Shown one piece after another: positions 8,637-16,237 of a stretch of DNA of 64,000 bases (position 1 is its first letter; each line of letters opens with the position of its first letter). The stretch comes from PMG-095 sp037200885 (GTDB lineage: Bacteria; Myxococcota_A; Polyangia; Polyangiales; Polyangiaceae). Under the pieces are notes generated by a model that did no database searches, was not told where the DNA came from, and saw nothing but the letters and a program-made list of their open reading frames with translations. The DNA lies in the NCBI GenBank assembly GCA_037200885.1, contig JBBCIN010000001.1:1798001-1862000 (forward strand), written 5' to 3'. The position numbers and the translations under genes were made by a program.

Positions 8637-8665
8637 CTCCTAAGCGCCTCGCCGGAGCGCGTCAA
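8637..8665 (-). promoter_or_regulatory. Candidate promoter of the OmpA-like gene
   Basis: Minus-strand TTGACG (8660-8665) and TAGGAG (8637-8642) are spaced 17 nt apart. The -35 is strong and the -10 weak. It lies 45 nt upstream of the start codon. Confidence 0.4.
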
Positions 8666-8824
8666 GTCCTTGTGTTCACACAGGTTTTTGCAGGCCAGCC
8701 GACCGACACATGGCGCTTTTTCGGGTTCTTGAAAAGCACTAAACAAGTGCGCTGTCTGCAACGCATGCGACCCTCTAACGCCGTGTTCTTTGGGGCCGTA
8801 CGGATCGCAAGTGAATTTTTTTCG

Positions 8825-8854
8825 TTGACACATCACAATAGGTGGCAATATACG
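8825..8854 (+). promoter_or_regulatory. Strong promoter of the histone-like gene
   Basis: Perfect -35 TTGACA at 8825-8830, then 18 nt to TATACG at 8849-8854. It sits in an unusually A/T-rich patch with a seven-T run just upstream at about 8817-8823. The predicted leader is about 63 nt. Confidence 0.7.
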
Positions 8855-8924
8855 TCTTGCAACATACCCTCGAAGTGGGGGCCAATTCCGGCTCTTGCTC
8901 CGAACTGCTGGGAGGCAATCGAAA

Positions 8925-9071
8925 ATGGCTGCAAAGAAGACCCGTACCAAGTCCGCTAAGAAACCCGCTGCCAAGAAGGCGCCGAAAGTCGCGAAGAAGC
9001 GCGTCGCCAAGCGCAAAGTCGCTAAGAAGGGCGCTGCCAAGAAGAAGAAGAAGGCCGCCAAGAAGGCGTGA
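8925..9071 (+). CDS. 48-residue histone-H1-like basic protein
   Basis: Starts MAAKKTRTKSAKK and ends KKAAKKA. Nearly half the residues are Lys and most of the rest are Ala; Arg, Val, Thr, Ser and Pro make up the remainder, and there are no acidic, aromatic or Cys residues. Such SPKK/AKK-type sequences resemble the C-terminal tail of eukaryotic histone H1 and bacterial Hc1/AlgP-like proteins, which bind DNA without sequence preference. A GGAGG box lies 9 nt before the ATG and a near-consensus promoter is upstream, so strong expression is likely. It is too short to be found by length-limited gene calling. Confidence 0.85.
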   Translation: MAAKKTRTKSAKKPAAKKAPKVAKKRVAKRKVAKKGAAKKKKKAAKKA

Positions 9072-9154
9072 GCCTTCGCCGGGCTGCCCCGGCCTAATTC
9101 CTGAACGCTTCTTTCGTGGGCGCTCGGAATTTGGCTGGAACGGCCCAGCGGGTA

Positions 9155-9186
9155 CTCGAGCGCGCTCAGAGATGAGCGCGCTCGAG
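9155..9186. repeat. Perfect 14-bp inverted repeat with GAGA loop
   Basis: CTCGAGCGCGCTCA (9155-9168) is followed by four loop bases and its exact reverse complement (9173-9186). It lies about 85 nt after the histone-like stop. There is no T-tract on either side in the right direction, so a simple terminator is unlikely. It may stabilise the mRNA 3' end or bind a dimeric protein. Confidence 0.7.
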
Positions 9187-9257
9187 CCAAAAAAGCTTGG
9201 CGTCGTTCGGCTTGGGCTGAACAGCTGAGCCAACCCGGGTTTCTCGAAGGCCTGGGT

Positions 9258-9296
9258 CGAGCACGCAGATGGGCATCAAACCCCGTCTCGTGCTCG
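9258..9296 (+). terminator. Candidate terminator of the histone-like transcript
   Basis: CGAGCACG (9258-9265) pairs with CGTGCTCG (9289-9296), and the inner bases AGATGGG/CCCCGTCT extend the stem with one G-T pair and a bulge. On the plus strand it is followed by TGTAGTTTTGTAG. It lies in the gap between the convergent histone-like gene and the gene ending at 9349. Confidence 0.5.
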
Positions 9297-9348
9297 TGTA
9301 GTTTTGTAGCTTGGAATCGCCCCGCCGTGCCCGCGTGAGGCCCGTGCT

Positions 9349-10953
9349 TTACTCGCCCAAGTAAAGACGCAGCGCCGCCGCTGCTGCGCGGCGATCGAAG
9401 ACGATGCCGGCGAGCTCATCGCGCTTCGAGATGTCCTCGAAGAGGTGCAAGAGGAAGCCGTGAAAAGCGACGCATTCGTCGATCGCAGCTTCGAGACGCG
9501 CGGGGTCGACCAGGTCCGTATCTTCCAAGCCGGACATCGCGGCCATGAACGCGTCGAAGCGCGGGTAGTCCGTGGAGCGCAAGAGCGGGTAACCCATCGC
9601 CCTGAAGTAAGCCAGGAACTCGCGCACGTACTGGAAGTTGTGCACCGCCGCCCAGCGATCCTCGTTCGGTGAGTGTTGCGCCTTGCTCGAGAACGCGCGC
9701 ACGATTTGCGCGAACATCCACACGTCGCGACGCAGCCGCTCGCTGGTTTCGCGGCGCGCGGCTTGGTCGTCGAATACGCTGCCGTCCTCGAAGCTCGCGC
9801 CCAGCGCCTTGCCCAAAAACAGTACGGCGTTCTGCAAGGCGGGCCGCAAATTCTCGACGCAGACGTCGATGCGCGTGCGCAAATCACTGGCTCGCGTTGC
9901 CGGGTCCATTGCCGGCAAATCGTGCTGGAACGCGCGCCGCATTTCCAAGCGCAAGCTACCGGCAATGCCTTGCAGCGCGCTGCGGATGCCGATCAAGCGG
10001 TGCCCGCCCGCGCGTAGCGTTGCGGAACGCTCGCGAATGTCCCAGGCGCTCTGGCTCATCACGTCGCGCTCGAAGCCCTCCGCCAGCAGTATCCCGGAAT
10101 TTTGCCGCAGGTAGTCGCCGAGCGCGCGAGCGTCGGAACGCAGCACGCTGAGCACGAGGTAGGTACTGCCGACTTGCTGCCGCCGCCGCTCCACGTCGCC
10201 GCCAATGCGAACCAAAAGCGTCAAGTAGCGCAGCATGCGAAACAGCGAGAGGAACGTGAGCGCGACCAGTCGATGTGCCTCGGCACCGGGGACGCTGCGA
10301 ATGAGCTCCAGCACTTGCGCGGATTTGATGCGATCGAACTCGGGGCGAAACTCGAGCGCGTTCAGCGGATTGAAGAACGCACTGCGGTCGATCTCGCGGT
10401 ACACGCTGGCTAAAAGCGCATGGAACAGCCGGAACGAGACGCGCGGCGTGCGCAGCATGCCTTCCAGCACCTCGTTCGCGGACGTCAGGCCGTGACGTAG
10501 AGTAATCAAGCTCTCTTGCGGGGTATTTTGCTGGGCACCTTGGGTGAGCAGCCGATAGCGCGCGTTGTCCTCGGGCAGCATCGTCTCGAGGTAACGGTGG
10601 AAGACGAACGCGCGGTCGAGGGAGCCCAACAGTTGCCGGGCGAGCTGAACCGCGCGCTCCAAACCGTCGTGGTAGGTCTGCAGGGCGAAGCGAAAATCCT
10701 GCGTCACCACCAGCGCGCGACGCGGCGGACCGGGATGATTGCGTGGATTGGAGAAGCAGGCGGTGGCTTTGAGCAGCACCTCGAATTCGAACAAGACATC
10801 GTCCTTGTTCTCGAGCGAGAGCTCCTCCAGCCAACTTTCGCGCAGCACACGGTGCTCGCGATGGATCGCGCGTGTCCCGCTGAGTAGCGCGCTGTAGGGG
10901 TCTTCCCCCGGGCCGACCGGAAACAGGCTTCGCCTGGGGAATGCGGTTACCAA
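9349..10953 (-). CDS. Conserved-looking protein of unknown function, 534 residues
   Basis: It is rich in Arg, Leu and Ala and appears almost wholly alpha-helical, with no signal peptide, membrane segment or metal motif that I can see. The frame extends upstream through the neighbouring lipoprotein gene. I take the TTG at 10953, which has CGAGG a few nt before it and lies 15 nt after that gene's stop; GTG at 11022 is an alternative that overlaps it. It is likely co-transcribed with the AgmX/PglI-type gene. I do not recognise a family. Confidence 0.7.
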   Translation of the reverse strand: MVTAFPRRSLFPVGPGEDPYSALLSGTRAIHREHRVLRESWLEELSLENKDDVLFEFEVLLKATACFSNPRNHPGPPRRALVVTQDFRFALQTYHDGLERAVQLARQLLGSLDRAFVFHRYLETMLPEDNARYRLLTQGAQQNTPQESLITLRHGLTSANEVLEGMLRTPRVSFRLFHALLASVYREIDRSAFFNPLNALEFRPEFDRIKSAQVLELIRSVPGAEAHRLVALTFLSLFRMLRYLTLLVRIGGDVERRRQQVGSTYLVLSVLRSDARALGDYLRQNSGILLAEGFERDVMSQSAWDIRERSATLRAGGHRLIGIRSALQGIAGSLRLEMRRAFQHDLPAMDPATRASDLRTRIDVCVENLRPALQNAVLFLGKALGASFEDGSVFDDQAARRETSERLRRDVWMFAQIVRAFSSKAQHSPNEDRWAAVHNFQYVREFLAYFRAMGYPLLRSTDYPRFDAFMAAMSGLEDTDLVDPARLEAAIDECVAFHGFLLHLFEDISKRDELAGIVFDRRAAAAALRLYLGE

Positions 10954-10967
10954 ATGGCCTCGTCGAA

Positions 10968-11534
10968 TCAGGGCGTGAAGTTGAACGGATAGTTCGTGCT
11001 GGTTTCCATGGCCCGAGACGACTTCGGGAAATGAATGGCTCGGATCACGCCAAGTACGCAGTCGACGACGGCCGGCGCCTTCAAGGTGGAGCGCTCTTGG
11101 TTCAGCTCCGCTAGTTTCACCTTGCCCTCGGGGTCGAGCACGAAATGAATCACGACGTCGCCTTGCAGATCTTTCTGATCTTTGCGCGCGTCGTCGTAAC
11201 ACTTGCGAGCCGCTTTCCGGTTATCCATCACCAACTTGCGGATCACGTCCATCGTCCGCGTTTCGGCAACGGCCTTGCCGTTGGCGGGCGACGGTTCGGC
11301 GGCCGCCGCGGCTTCCTTCGCGCCGCCGTCGTCGCTCTTGGCGGTCTTCTCACCCACCCAGCCCTCGTCCTCGCCAGCGGCCGCTTTGCTCGGCTCCGTC
11401 GATTCGGGCGCTGAGGTATCGGGCGTGGCGGGGTTCGAGTTCGAAGCCGCAACCGGGGCCGGCGTGCCGCCACCACAAGCCGGGGCAAGTGCAGCCAGCA
11501 ACATCAACAGGGAGAAGGGGTGTGAGACGCGCAT
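10968..11534 (-). CDS. Lipoprotein with AgmX/PglI-type C-terminal domain
   Basis: 188 residues. The signal peptide ends LAALAPAC, a lipobox. A low-complexity Ala/Glu/Pro linker spans about 22-90, then a compact domain starts at MDVIRKLVMDNRKAARKCYDDA and ends YPFNFTP. This TonB-like AgmX/PglI C-terminal domain is common in myxobacterial gliding and envelope complexes, with its pair of cysteines (the KCY and DCV positions). It probably acts in the periplasm. It starts a two-gene unit with the unknown gene downstream. Confidence 0.8.
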   Translation of the reverse strand: MRVSHPFSLLMLLAALAPACGGGTPAPVAASNSNPATPDTSAPESTEPSKAAAGEDEGWVGEKTAKSDDGGAKEAAAAAEPSPANGKAVAETRTMDVIRKLVMDNRKAARKCYDDARKDQKDLQGDVVIHFVLDPEGKVKLAELNQERSTLKAPAVVDCVLGVIRAIHFPKSSRAMETSTNYPFNFTP

Positions 11535-11621
11535 GGCGCCCGATACTAACCGCTCACGCGGGTGACTGCGCGCGTTTCGCCGTGGCGCGAAAAATGCGCT
11601 CTTTGGTGCGATTTTCGCGAC

Positions 11622-12239
11622 TTAGCCCGCTTTCAGGAAGGGCTGCCACTCCTCGAACGGCTCGCGCATCACCATCGAGATTTGTTTTGCGGTCGACCAG
11701 CGCGGGCGCTTGGGCTCCTTCAATAGCTTCATCCCCGCTTCGACCGGCGTGCGGCGCCCCTTCTTGAGATTGCAGGAGCGGCAGGAGATCACCAGATTGG
11801 TCCAGGAGTCTTCGCCGCCGCGCGAGCGGGGCTGCACGTGATCGACGTTGAGCTCGCGATGGCCGGGGCGCCGCGAGCAGTACTGGCACTGAAAGTCGTC
11901 CCGCAGCAGCAAGTTCTCGCGCGTTAGGCGGACCGAGGCTCGCGGCGTCCGTTCATAGCGCAGCAGGTGCAGAACGCGCGGGATGCGCAGTGCGCCGCCC
12001 ACGATCGGCAACGAGTCATCCGCGTGGCGCACGGGGAGGCTACGCCAGAGCGAGAAGTCATAGGTGTCCCCAGCGGTATCTACCGCGTGGCCCACCCCGC
12101 CGTAGAGCAACACCATCGCGCGTCGCGCAGTGGTGACGCTCACCGGTGCGAAGAAGCGATTGAGCAGGAGAACCGGCAAGTTCAGCACATCGCGCCGGCC
12201 ATCCGCATTTCCAGTGACTGCTCGTTCCAAAGCGTCCAC
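11622..12239 (-). CDS. HNH endonuclease-family protein
   Basis: 205 residues from a GTG start. The C-terminal half carries a standard HNH fold: CQYC knuckle, VDHV with the catalytic His, TNLV with the Asn, and CRSCN for the second zinc pair. The N-terminal half matches the extension found in stand-alone HNH proteins of this type. No restriction or intron context is visible, so it may act in repair or defence, or have lost enzymatic use. It is divergent from the retropepsin-like lipoprotein gene. Confidence 0.88.
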   Translation of the reverse strand: MDALERAVTGNADGRRDVLNLPVLLLNRFFAPVSVTTARRAMVLLYGGVGHAVDTAGDTYDFSLWRSLPVRHADDSLPIVGGALRIPRVLHLLRYERTPRASVRLTRENLLLRDDFQCQYCSRRPGHRELNVDHVQPRSRGGEDSWTNLVISCRSCNLKKGRRTPVEAGMKLLKEPKRPRWSTAKQISMVMREPFEEWQPFLKAG

Positions 12240-12382
12240 TCACCGTGCAGGCTAGCACAAAAAGCCACGGATTCTCGCGTCTCACGCTCGACCGCGCCTC
12301 GATAGTGGGCTATCTCCCGCTGGCCCTCGACTTGGCCCCCGCGTTTTGCCGCAGCGGGCACAGGTTTGGCTCCCAGGTATCG

Positions 12383-13870
12383 ATGTTCAGATCTGCTTTA
12401 GCTTCGCTGTTGGCGTCCCGCCTCGTGGTCGTCATGGGCTCGTCGGTCATCATTTGGGGCTGCGCTGCGGGCGGCCCCTCGGAGGCCGAATGGCCGCCGG
12501 TCTCCAAGCGCTGGTTCGATCGCGGGGACGCCAGCTTTCGCCAGGGCGATCTCGAGGACGCCGAGAGCGCCTCCGAGAACGCCTTGCGTGTGACGCCAGA
12601 TCGCGAGGAAGTGCGGCTACTTGCCGGACGGATCGCGCTCGCGAAGCTGGAGTACGCGCGCACTTTGCAGGTGCTGAAAGGGCTCGAATCCAACGAGGCG
12701 CGCTCGCTCCGCGGCCGAGCCTATTGGTACTCCGGGGACATCGACCACGCGGCGGATGAGCTCGAGAAGCTCGTTGCGGACCCGGAGGTTCGCGACGCCT
12801 GGGCCGTGGAAATCGCCAAGCTTGCCCGGCGTGGCGTTGGCCGGAAACCGTTCGAGATGAGCGGCGGACAGGTCGGCGTTACCGATATGCCGCGGACAGC
12901 CTCCACCGCGATGATTGTACCGCTGGAAATCAACGGCGAGCCCGGGCTCGGCTTGATCGCAACGGGCACGGCCGAGGCGGTAGTCGATTCGAGTGCCGGT
13001 GCACAACCGAGCTGGGTGTCGCTGCGCTTCGGCGAGAACGTGGAGGTGCGAGACGTCCCCGCGCTGGCGAAGGATTTGTCGGGCATATCCCGACAAGTGA
13101 ACGCGCCCATCAAGATCTTGCTGGGGGTGAATCTGCTCCGCCATATTCACCCGACTTTCGATTTGATCGGAGGCCAGTTCGTGGTCCGCCGATACGAGCC
13201 GCCGCCGCCGCCAGTCGCAACCACGCTGAAGATCAGCTACGTGCGCGGGGGAGGGATGCTGCTGCGCGGCGCCTTTGGTTCCGAAGCGACCTCCGCGCAA
13301 GCGTCGCTTTTGGTGGACACGTCGATCGTGTATCCGGTCGCGCTGGACAGTGGCGGCTGGAAGAAAGCGGGCGTCGCCCAGTCGAGCCTGCGCGCGGTGC
13401 CGAACGGAGGCGCGATGAGGTCGGGCACGGTCCCGCTGCTCAAGCTGGGTGCCTTCGAGTTGCCGAGCGTGCCCGCACTTTCGGGCGACGAACCGGTGAA
13501 GGAGCGCGAAGAAGGCTTGGGCGTCGAGCTGGACGGCTTGGTCGGCTCCGGCTTACTGGCGAATTTCCGCGTCACCCTAGCCGACGGCGGGCGCACGATG
13601 TGGCTGGAAGACATGCCGCGTGAAGCCTTCGCGCCCAATCCAGCGCTCACGATCCCGGAGACCCCGGACGAGGCGCCGGAGGACGTGCCGGAGGAGGAAG
13701 AGCCGCCGACCGGCAAGTCGAGCAAGCCCGGCGCCGCCAAGCCTGCCGCCGCCAAGCCCCCTGCATCAGGAGTCGCGACCAAGCCGCCCGCCGCCGCGAC
13801 CCCCGCCGCAGTGCTGCCCGTGAAACCCGCGCCGACTTCGGCAGCTGCAAAGGGCGCAACCAAGCCGTGA
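12383..13870 (+). CDS. Lipoprotein with TPR-like helices and two retropepsin-like domains
   Basis: 495 residues from the ATG at 12383, giving a signal peptide that ends IIWGC (Cys27). Residues 40-150 are TPR-like helices. Two related beta domains follow. Domain 1 (about 175-270) has VDSSAG at 201-206 and ILLGVNLLRHIHPTFDLIGG. Domain 2 (about 280-410) has LLVDTSI at 309-315 and DGLVGSGLLANFRVTLADGG. These are the D-T/S-G loop and closing strands of clan AA aspartic proteases, with Ser in place of the last Gly in domain 2. The C-terminus (from about 415) is acidic, then Ala/Pro/Lys-rich. It overlaps coaD by 4 nt. Confidence 0.75.
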   Translation: MFRSALASLLASRLVVVMGSSVIIWGCAAGGPSEAEWPPVSKRWFDRGDASFRQGDLEDAESASENALRVTPDREEVRLLAGRIALAKLEYARTLQVLKGLESNEARSLRGRAYWYSGDIDHAADELEKLVADPEVRDAWAVEIAKLARRGVGRKPFEMSGGQVGVTDMPRTASTAMIVPLEINGEPGLGLIATGTAEAVVDSSAGAQPSWVSLRFGENVEVRDVPALAKDLSGISRQVNAPIKILLGVNLLRHIHPTFDLIGGQFVVRRYEPPPPPVATTLKISYVRGGGMLLRGAFGSEATSAQASLLVDTSIVYPVALDSGGWKKAGVAQSSLRAVPNGGAMRSGTVPLLKLGAFELPSVPALSGDEPVKEREEGLGVELDGLVGSGLLANFRVTLADGGRTMWLEDMPREAFAPNPALTIPETPDEAPEDVPEEEEPPTGKSSKPGAAKPAAAKPPASGVATKPPAAATPAAVLPVKPAPTSAAAKGATKP

Positions 13871-14364
13871 GCGCCAGCACGCAGGTCGCGCTCTACGCGG
13901 GTAGCTTCGATCCGCCGACCTTTGGTCATCTCGACCTCGTCGAGCGCGCCTCGAAGCTCTTCCCTCGCGTCGTCGTGGCGATCGGCGTGAACCAGGCGCG
14001 CGTGCCGCTGTTCTCGCTGGATGAGCGGCTGGCCCTGATGCAGTCCATCTGCGCGCCGTACGCAAACGTCGAAGTGGCCTCATTTCGCGGTCTTTTGGTG
14101 GACTACGGTAAGAGCATCGGCGCCCGCGTGATCGTGCGCGGGCTGCGGGCGGGTACTGATTTCGAGTACGAGCTGCAGATCGCCCACGCCAACGCCGACC
14201 TCAAGCCCGAGATCGATACGGTGTTTCTACCCACCCGCACCAATTACGGCTTCATCTCGGCCACGCTCGTGCGCGAAATCGCCAGCTACGGCGGTGACGT
14301 CGGTCGCTACGCGCCGCCCGTGGTGTGCGCCGCCCTGCAGCGCAAGTTCGGCGCAGCTAGCTGA
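13867..14364 (+). CDS. coaD: Phosphopantetheine adenylyltransferase
   Basis: It transfers AMP from ATP to 4'-phosphopantetheine, the penultimate step of CoA synthesis. 165 residues, the family length. The nucleotide-binding GSFDPPTFGHLD (residues 12-23, with the TxGH motif) and the C-terminal ISATLVREIA are intact, and VRGLRAGTDFEYE is typical. The GTG start overlaps the TGA of the upstream lipoprotein gene (GTGA). It converges on the site-2 protease gene 9 bp downstream. Confidence 0.96.
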   Translation: MSASTQVALYAGSFDPPTFGHLDLVERASKLFPRVVVAIGVNQARVPLFSLDERLALMQSICAPYANVEVASFRGLLVDYGKSIGARVIVRGLRAGTDFEYELQIAHANADLKPEIDTVFLPTRTNYGFISATLVREIASYGGDVGRYAPPVVCAALQRKFGAAS

Positions 14365-14373
14365 CCCTGAGCT

Positions 14374-15360
14374 TCAGTACGCCGCATAGGGCGTGGGCAT
14401 GAACAGCAGCGCGAACATGATCAGGCATAGCCAAGCCACGGCGCGGCGCCCTCGCCCGAGCTCGCCGGGCTCGAACGGCGGGTGATCGGCGCCGCCGGAG
14501 ATTCGGCCGATGAGGCCGGTGAAACCATACCAAACCAGCCAAAAAAGCGAGTTCGAACAGGCAATGACGTAGCCCAGTGAGCTCTTGTGGAGGACCACGG
14601 GGCCGACGAACCGGACTAGGTTGAAGGCGAACAAGACGAGCAGCCCGCGACGGACCCAGCGCGCCAGCGCGTGCTGTCGCTCGCCGAACAACGCGAATGC
14701 GATGTGCCCGCCATCGAGCTGACCCCAGGGCAGCATGTTGATCATGGTGACCAAGATGCCGACCCAGCCGGCCATCGCGGTCGGGTGGAGCTGGACGTCC
14801 GAGCCGTCCGGGATCGGGCCGGCGAAGACCCGCTTCATGAGCATGTAGAAGAGGCTCTGCCCCTCTTGCCAGTAATGCTCGGAGTTCGGCAGGATGGGCG
14901 ACTTCGATAGGCCGATTGCCAGCACAGGCAGCGCGACCAACATCCCGGCGAGGGGTCCCGCGGCGCCGATGTCCAAGAGCGCCCGGCGCGAGCGGATCCG
15001 TCCGCTCATCCCGATGATCGCGCCCATCGTACCAAAGGGGCTCAATTTGGGCAGCGGAATGAAGAACGGCAGGGACGCCGGCACGCGGTGCAGGCGCGCG
15101 GCGACGTAGTGTCCCGACTCGTGTGCGATCAGGATCGCCATCAACGGAACCGCAAAGGGCCAACCGCGCCAGATCTCGAGCCAACGACGCGGGTCGACGG
15201 ATTCGGCCAAAGTCGGATCCAGCTCCGCCGCGCCGGTCCAGAACACGCTGATCAACGTGAGCACGAACAAGATCAGCGGCAGCCCGTACTTGATGGGCTC
15301 CCGCTGGGCGTCGTAGGCGCCACTGTCGTGGTGCGCGGGGAAGCCGGGACTATCGCTCAT
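14374..15360 (-). CDS. Site-2 protease family (M50) membrane metalloprotease
   Basis: 328 residues with six to seven membrane segments. The zinc motif HESGH is at residues 80-84 and the second zinc motif NMLPWGQLDGG at 208-218, both complete. This subgroup lacks the PDZ domain of RseP. M50 enzymes cut membrane-embedded anti-sigma factors or signal peptides, but no such substrate gene is nearby. It is the last gene of the purC operon and overlaps the SctL-like gene by 11 nt. Confidence 0.88.
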   Translation of the reverse strand: MSDSPGFPAHHDSGAYDAQREPIKYGLPLILFVLTLISVFWTGAAELDPTLAESVDPRRWLEIWRGWPFAVPLMAILIAHESGHYVAARLHRVPASLPFFIPLPKLSPFGTMGAIIGMSGRIRSRRALLDIGAAGPLAGMLVALPVLAIGLSKSPILPNSEHYWQEGQSLFYMLMKRVFAGPIPDGSDVQLHPTAMAGWVGILVTMINMLPWGQLDGGHIAFALFGERQHALARWVRRGLLVLFAFNLVRFVGPVVLHKSSLGYVIACSNSLFWLVWYGFTGLIGRISGGADHPPFEPGELGRGRRAVAWLCLIMFALLFMPTPYAAY

Positions 15361-16012
15361 GACTCAGCGATTCACGGAGCTTGAGCGATAGCCGCTCGAG
15401 CTGCGGAGCGAGCTCCGCGTCGAGGACGCCGATCTCGGTTTCGATGCGCAGGTTGCCGCGGCTGCGAGCCGGATCTGGACGGACCTGCACGACGGCGGCG
15501 TCGAGGCCTAGTGTTGGCAGCGAAAATTCGAGCCGTTTCGCGTCCTCCGGATGAGCGACCAGAGTGATCCGGCGGGCACCCCGCGCTTCACTCAGGGCTT
15601 GGCGGGCAAGAGCAATCACTTGTTCGGGCGCAACGCGTAGGCTTTCGCCGAGCAAGCGCTCGGCGAGCAGGCGGGCAAGCTCCACGCTGCGATCGAGCGC
15701 GCGTTCATCGGCGCGGGCTTCGTGGTAGCGAAGGGCCAGCGCGCGCACGGCGATTTTGGCGGCCGCATCGGCGCGCGCTTCGGTTTCGGCTCGCAGGTGA
15801 AGTTCGGCGGCAGCGCGCTCGGCTTCGCTGGTCAGCTTTGCCGCTTGCGCTTCGGCCGCCGCGATCAACGATCGAGCGCGTTCGGCGGCTTCCAGCACTT
15901 CACGGCGCACGACTTGGCCGCGCGGAAGCGTCTTTTCGTCGACCTCGAGCGATACCGACGTCGCCGCCGCCAGGCCGTCGGCCTTGATCACCCGGCCCAG
16001 GCCGAGCTTCAT
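15350..16012 (-). CDS. SctL/FliH-type stator protein (HrpE/YscL/FliH family)
   Basis: 220 residues. The N-terminus (GRVIKADG) resembles the start of SctL proteins. A long Ala/Glu/Arg-rich helix spans about 35-105 and a globular C-terminal domain follows (about 110-220, with a VRPDPARSRGNLRIETEIGVLDA segment typical of the family end). SctL and FliH bind and restrain the type III secretion ATPase. No ATPase, C-ring or other secretion gene lies in the window, so it is a satellite. ATP synthase E-like proteins are the alternative. It overlaps its upstream neighbour by 4 nt. Confidence 0.7.
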   Translation of the reverse strand: MKLGLGRVIKADGLAAATSVSLEVDEKTLPRGQVVRREVLEAAERARSLIAAAEAQAAKLTSEAERAAAELHLRAETEARADAAAKIAVRALALRYHEARADERALDRSVELARLLAERLLGESLRVAPEQVIALARQALSEARGARRITLVAHPEDAKRLEFSLPTLGLDAAVVQVRPDPARSRGNLRIETEIGVLDAELAPQLERLSLKLRESLSHER

Positions 16013-16233
16013 TTGATCGACCGCGCGTCGAGAGCGCCGGCTAAGCGTGCAAGTTCTCGCGCCAACGCTTCGGCGCGCCGTTCGCGCTCCGGATGCGCGA
16101 GCCGACCGTGCAGCTCTCGTGCGTCCTTGTGGGGCGCGCTAAATGGCTCGAGCAGCTCGACCCCACGGCGGCCGGCGAGGTAGCTCACGGCCGCGAACGC
16201 ACACTGAAAATCCCGGCTCTCGAACTGGGCCAT
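16009..16233 (-). CDS. Small 74-residue protein, partner of the SctL-like gene
   Basis: A charged, mainly helical 74-residue protein with no motif that I recognise. It starts 4 bp after the thiolase stop and its own stop overlaps the SctL-like start (ATGA), so it is translated from the same message. Position suggests a small type III-like accessory or chaperone, which is an inference only. Confidence 0.65.
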   Translation of the reverse strand: MAQFESRDFQCAFAAVSYLAGRRGVELLEPFSAPHKDARELHGRLAHPERERRAEALARELARLAGALDARSIK

Positions 16234-16237
16234 CGGA

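Noticed and set aside
8775..9233. Minus-strand protein covering the H1-like gene
   Set aside because: It is the antisense of the Lys-rich gene, whose plus strand has promoter and ribosome site.
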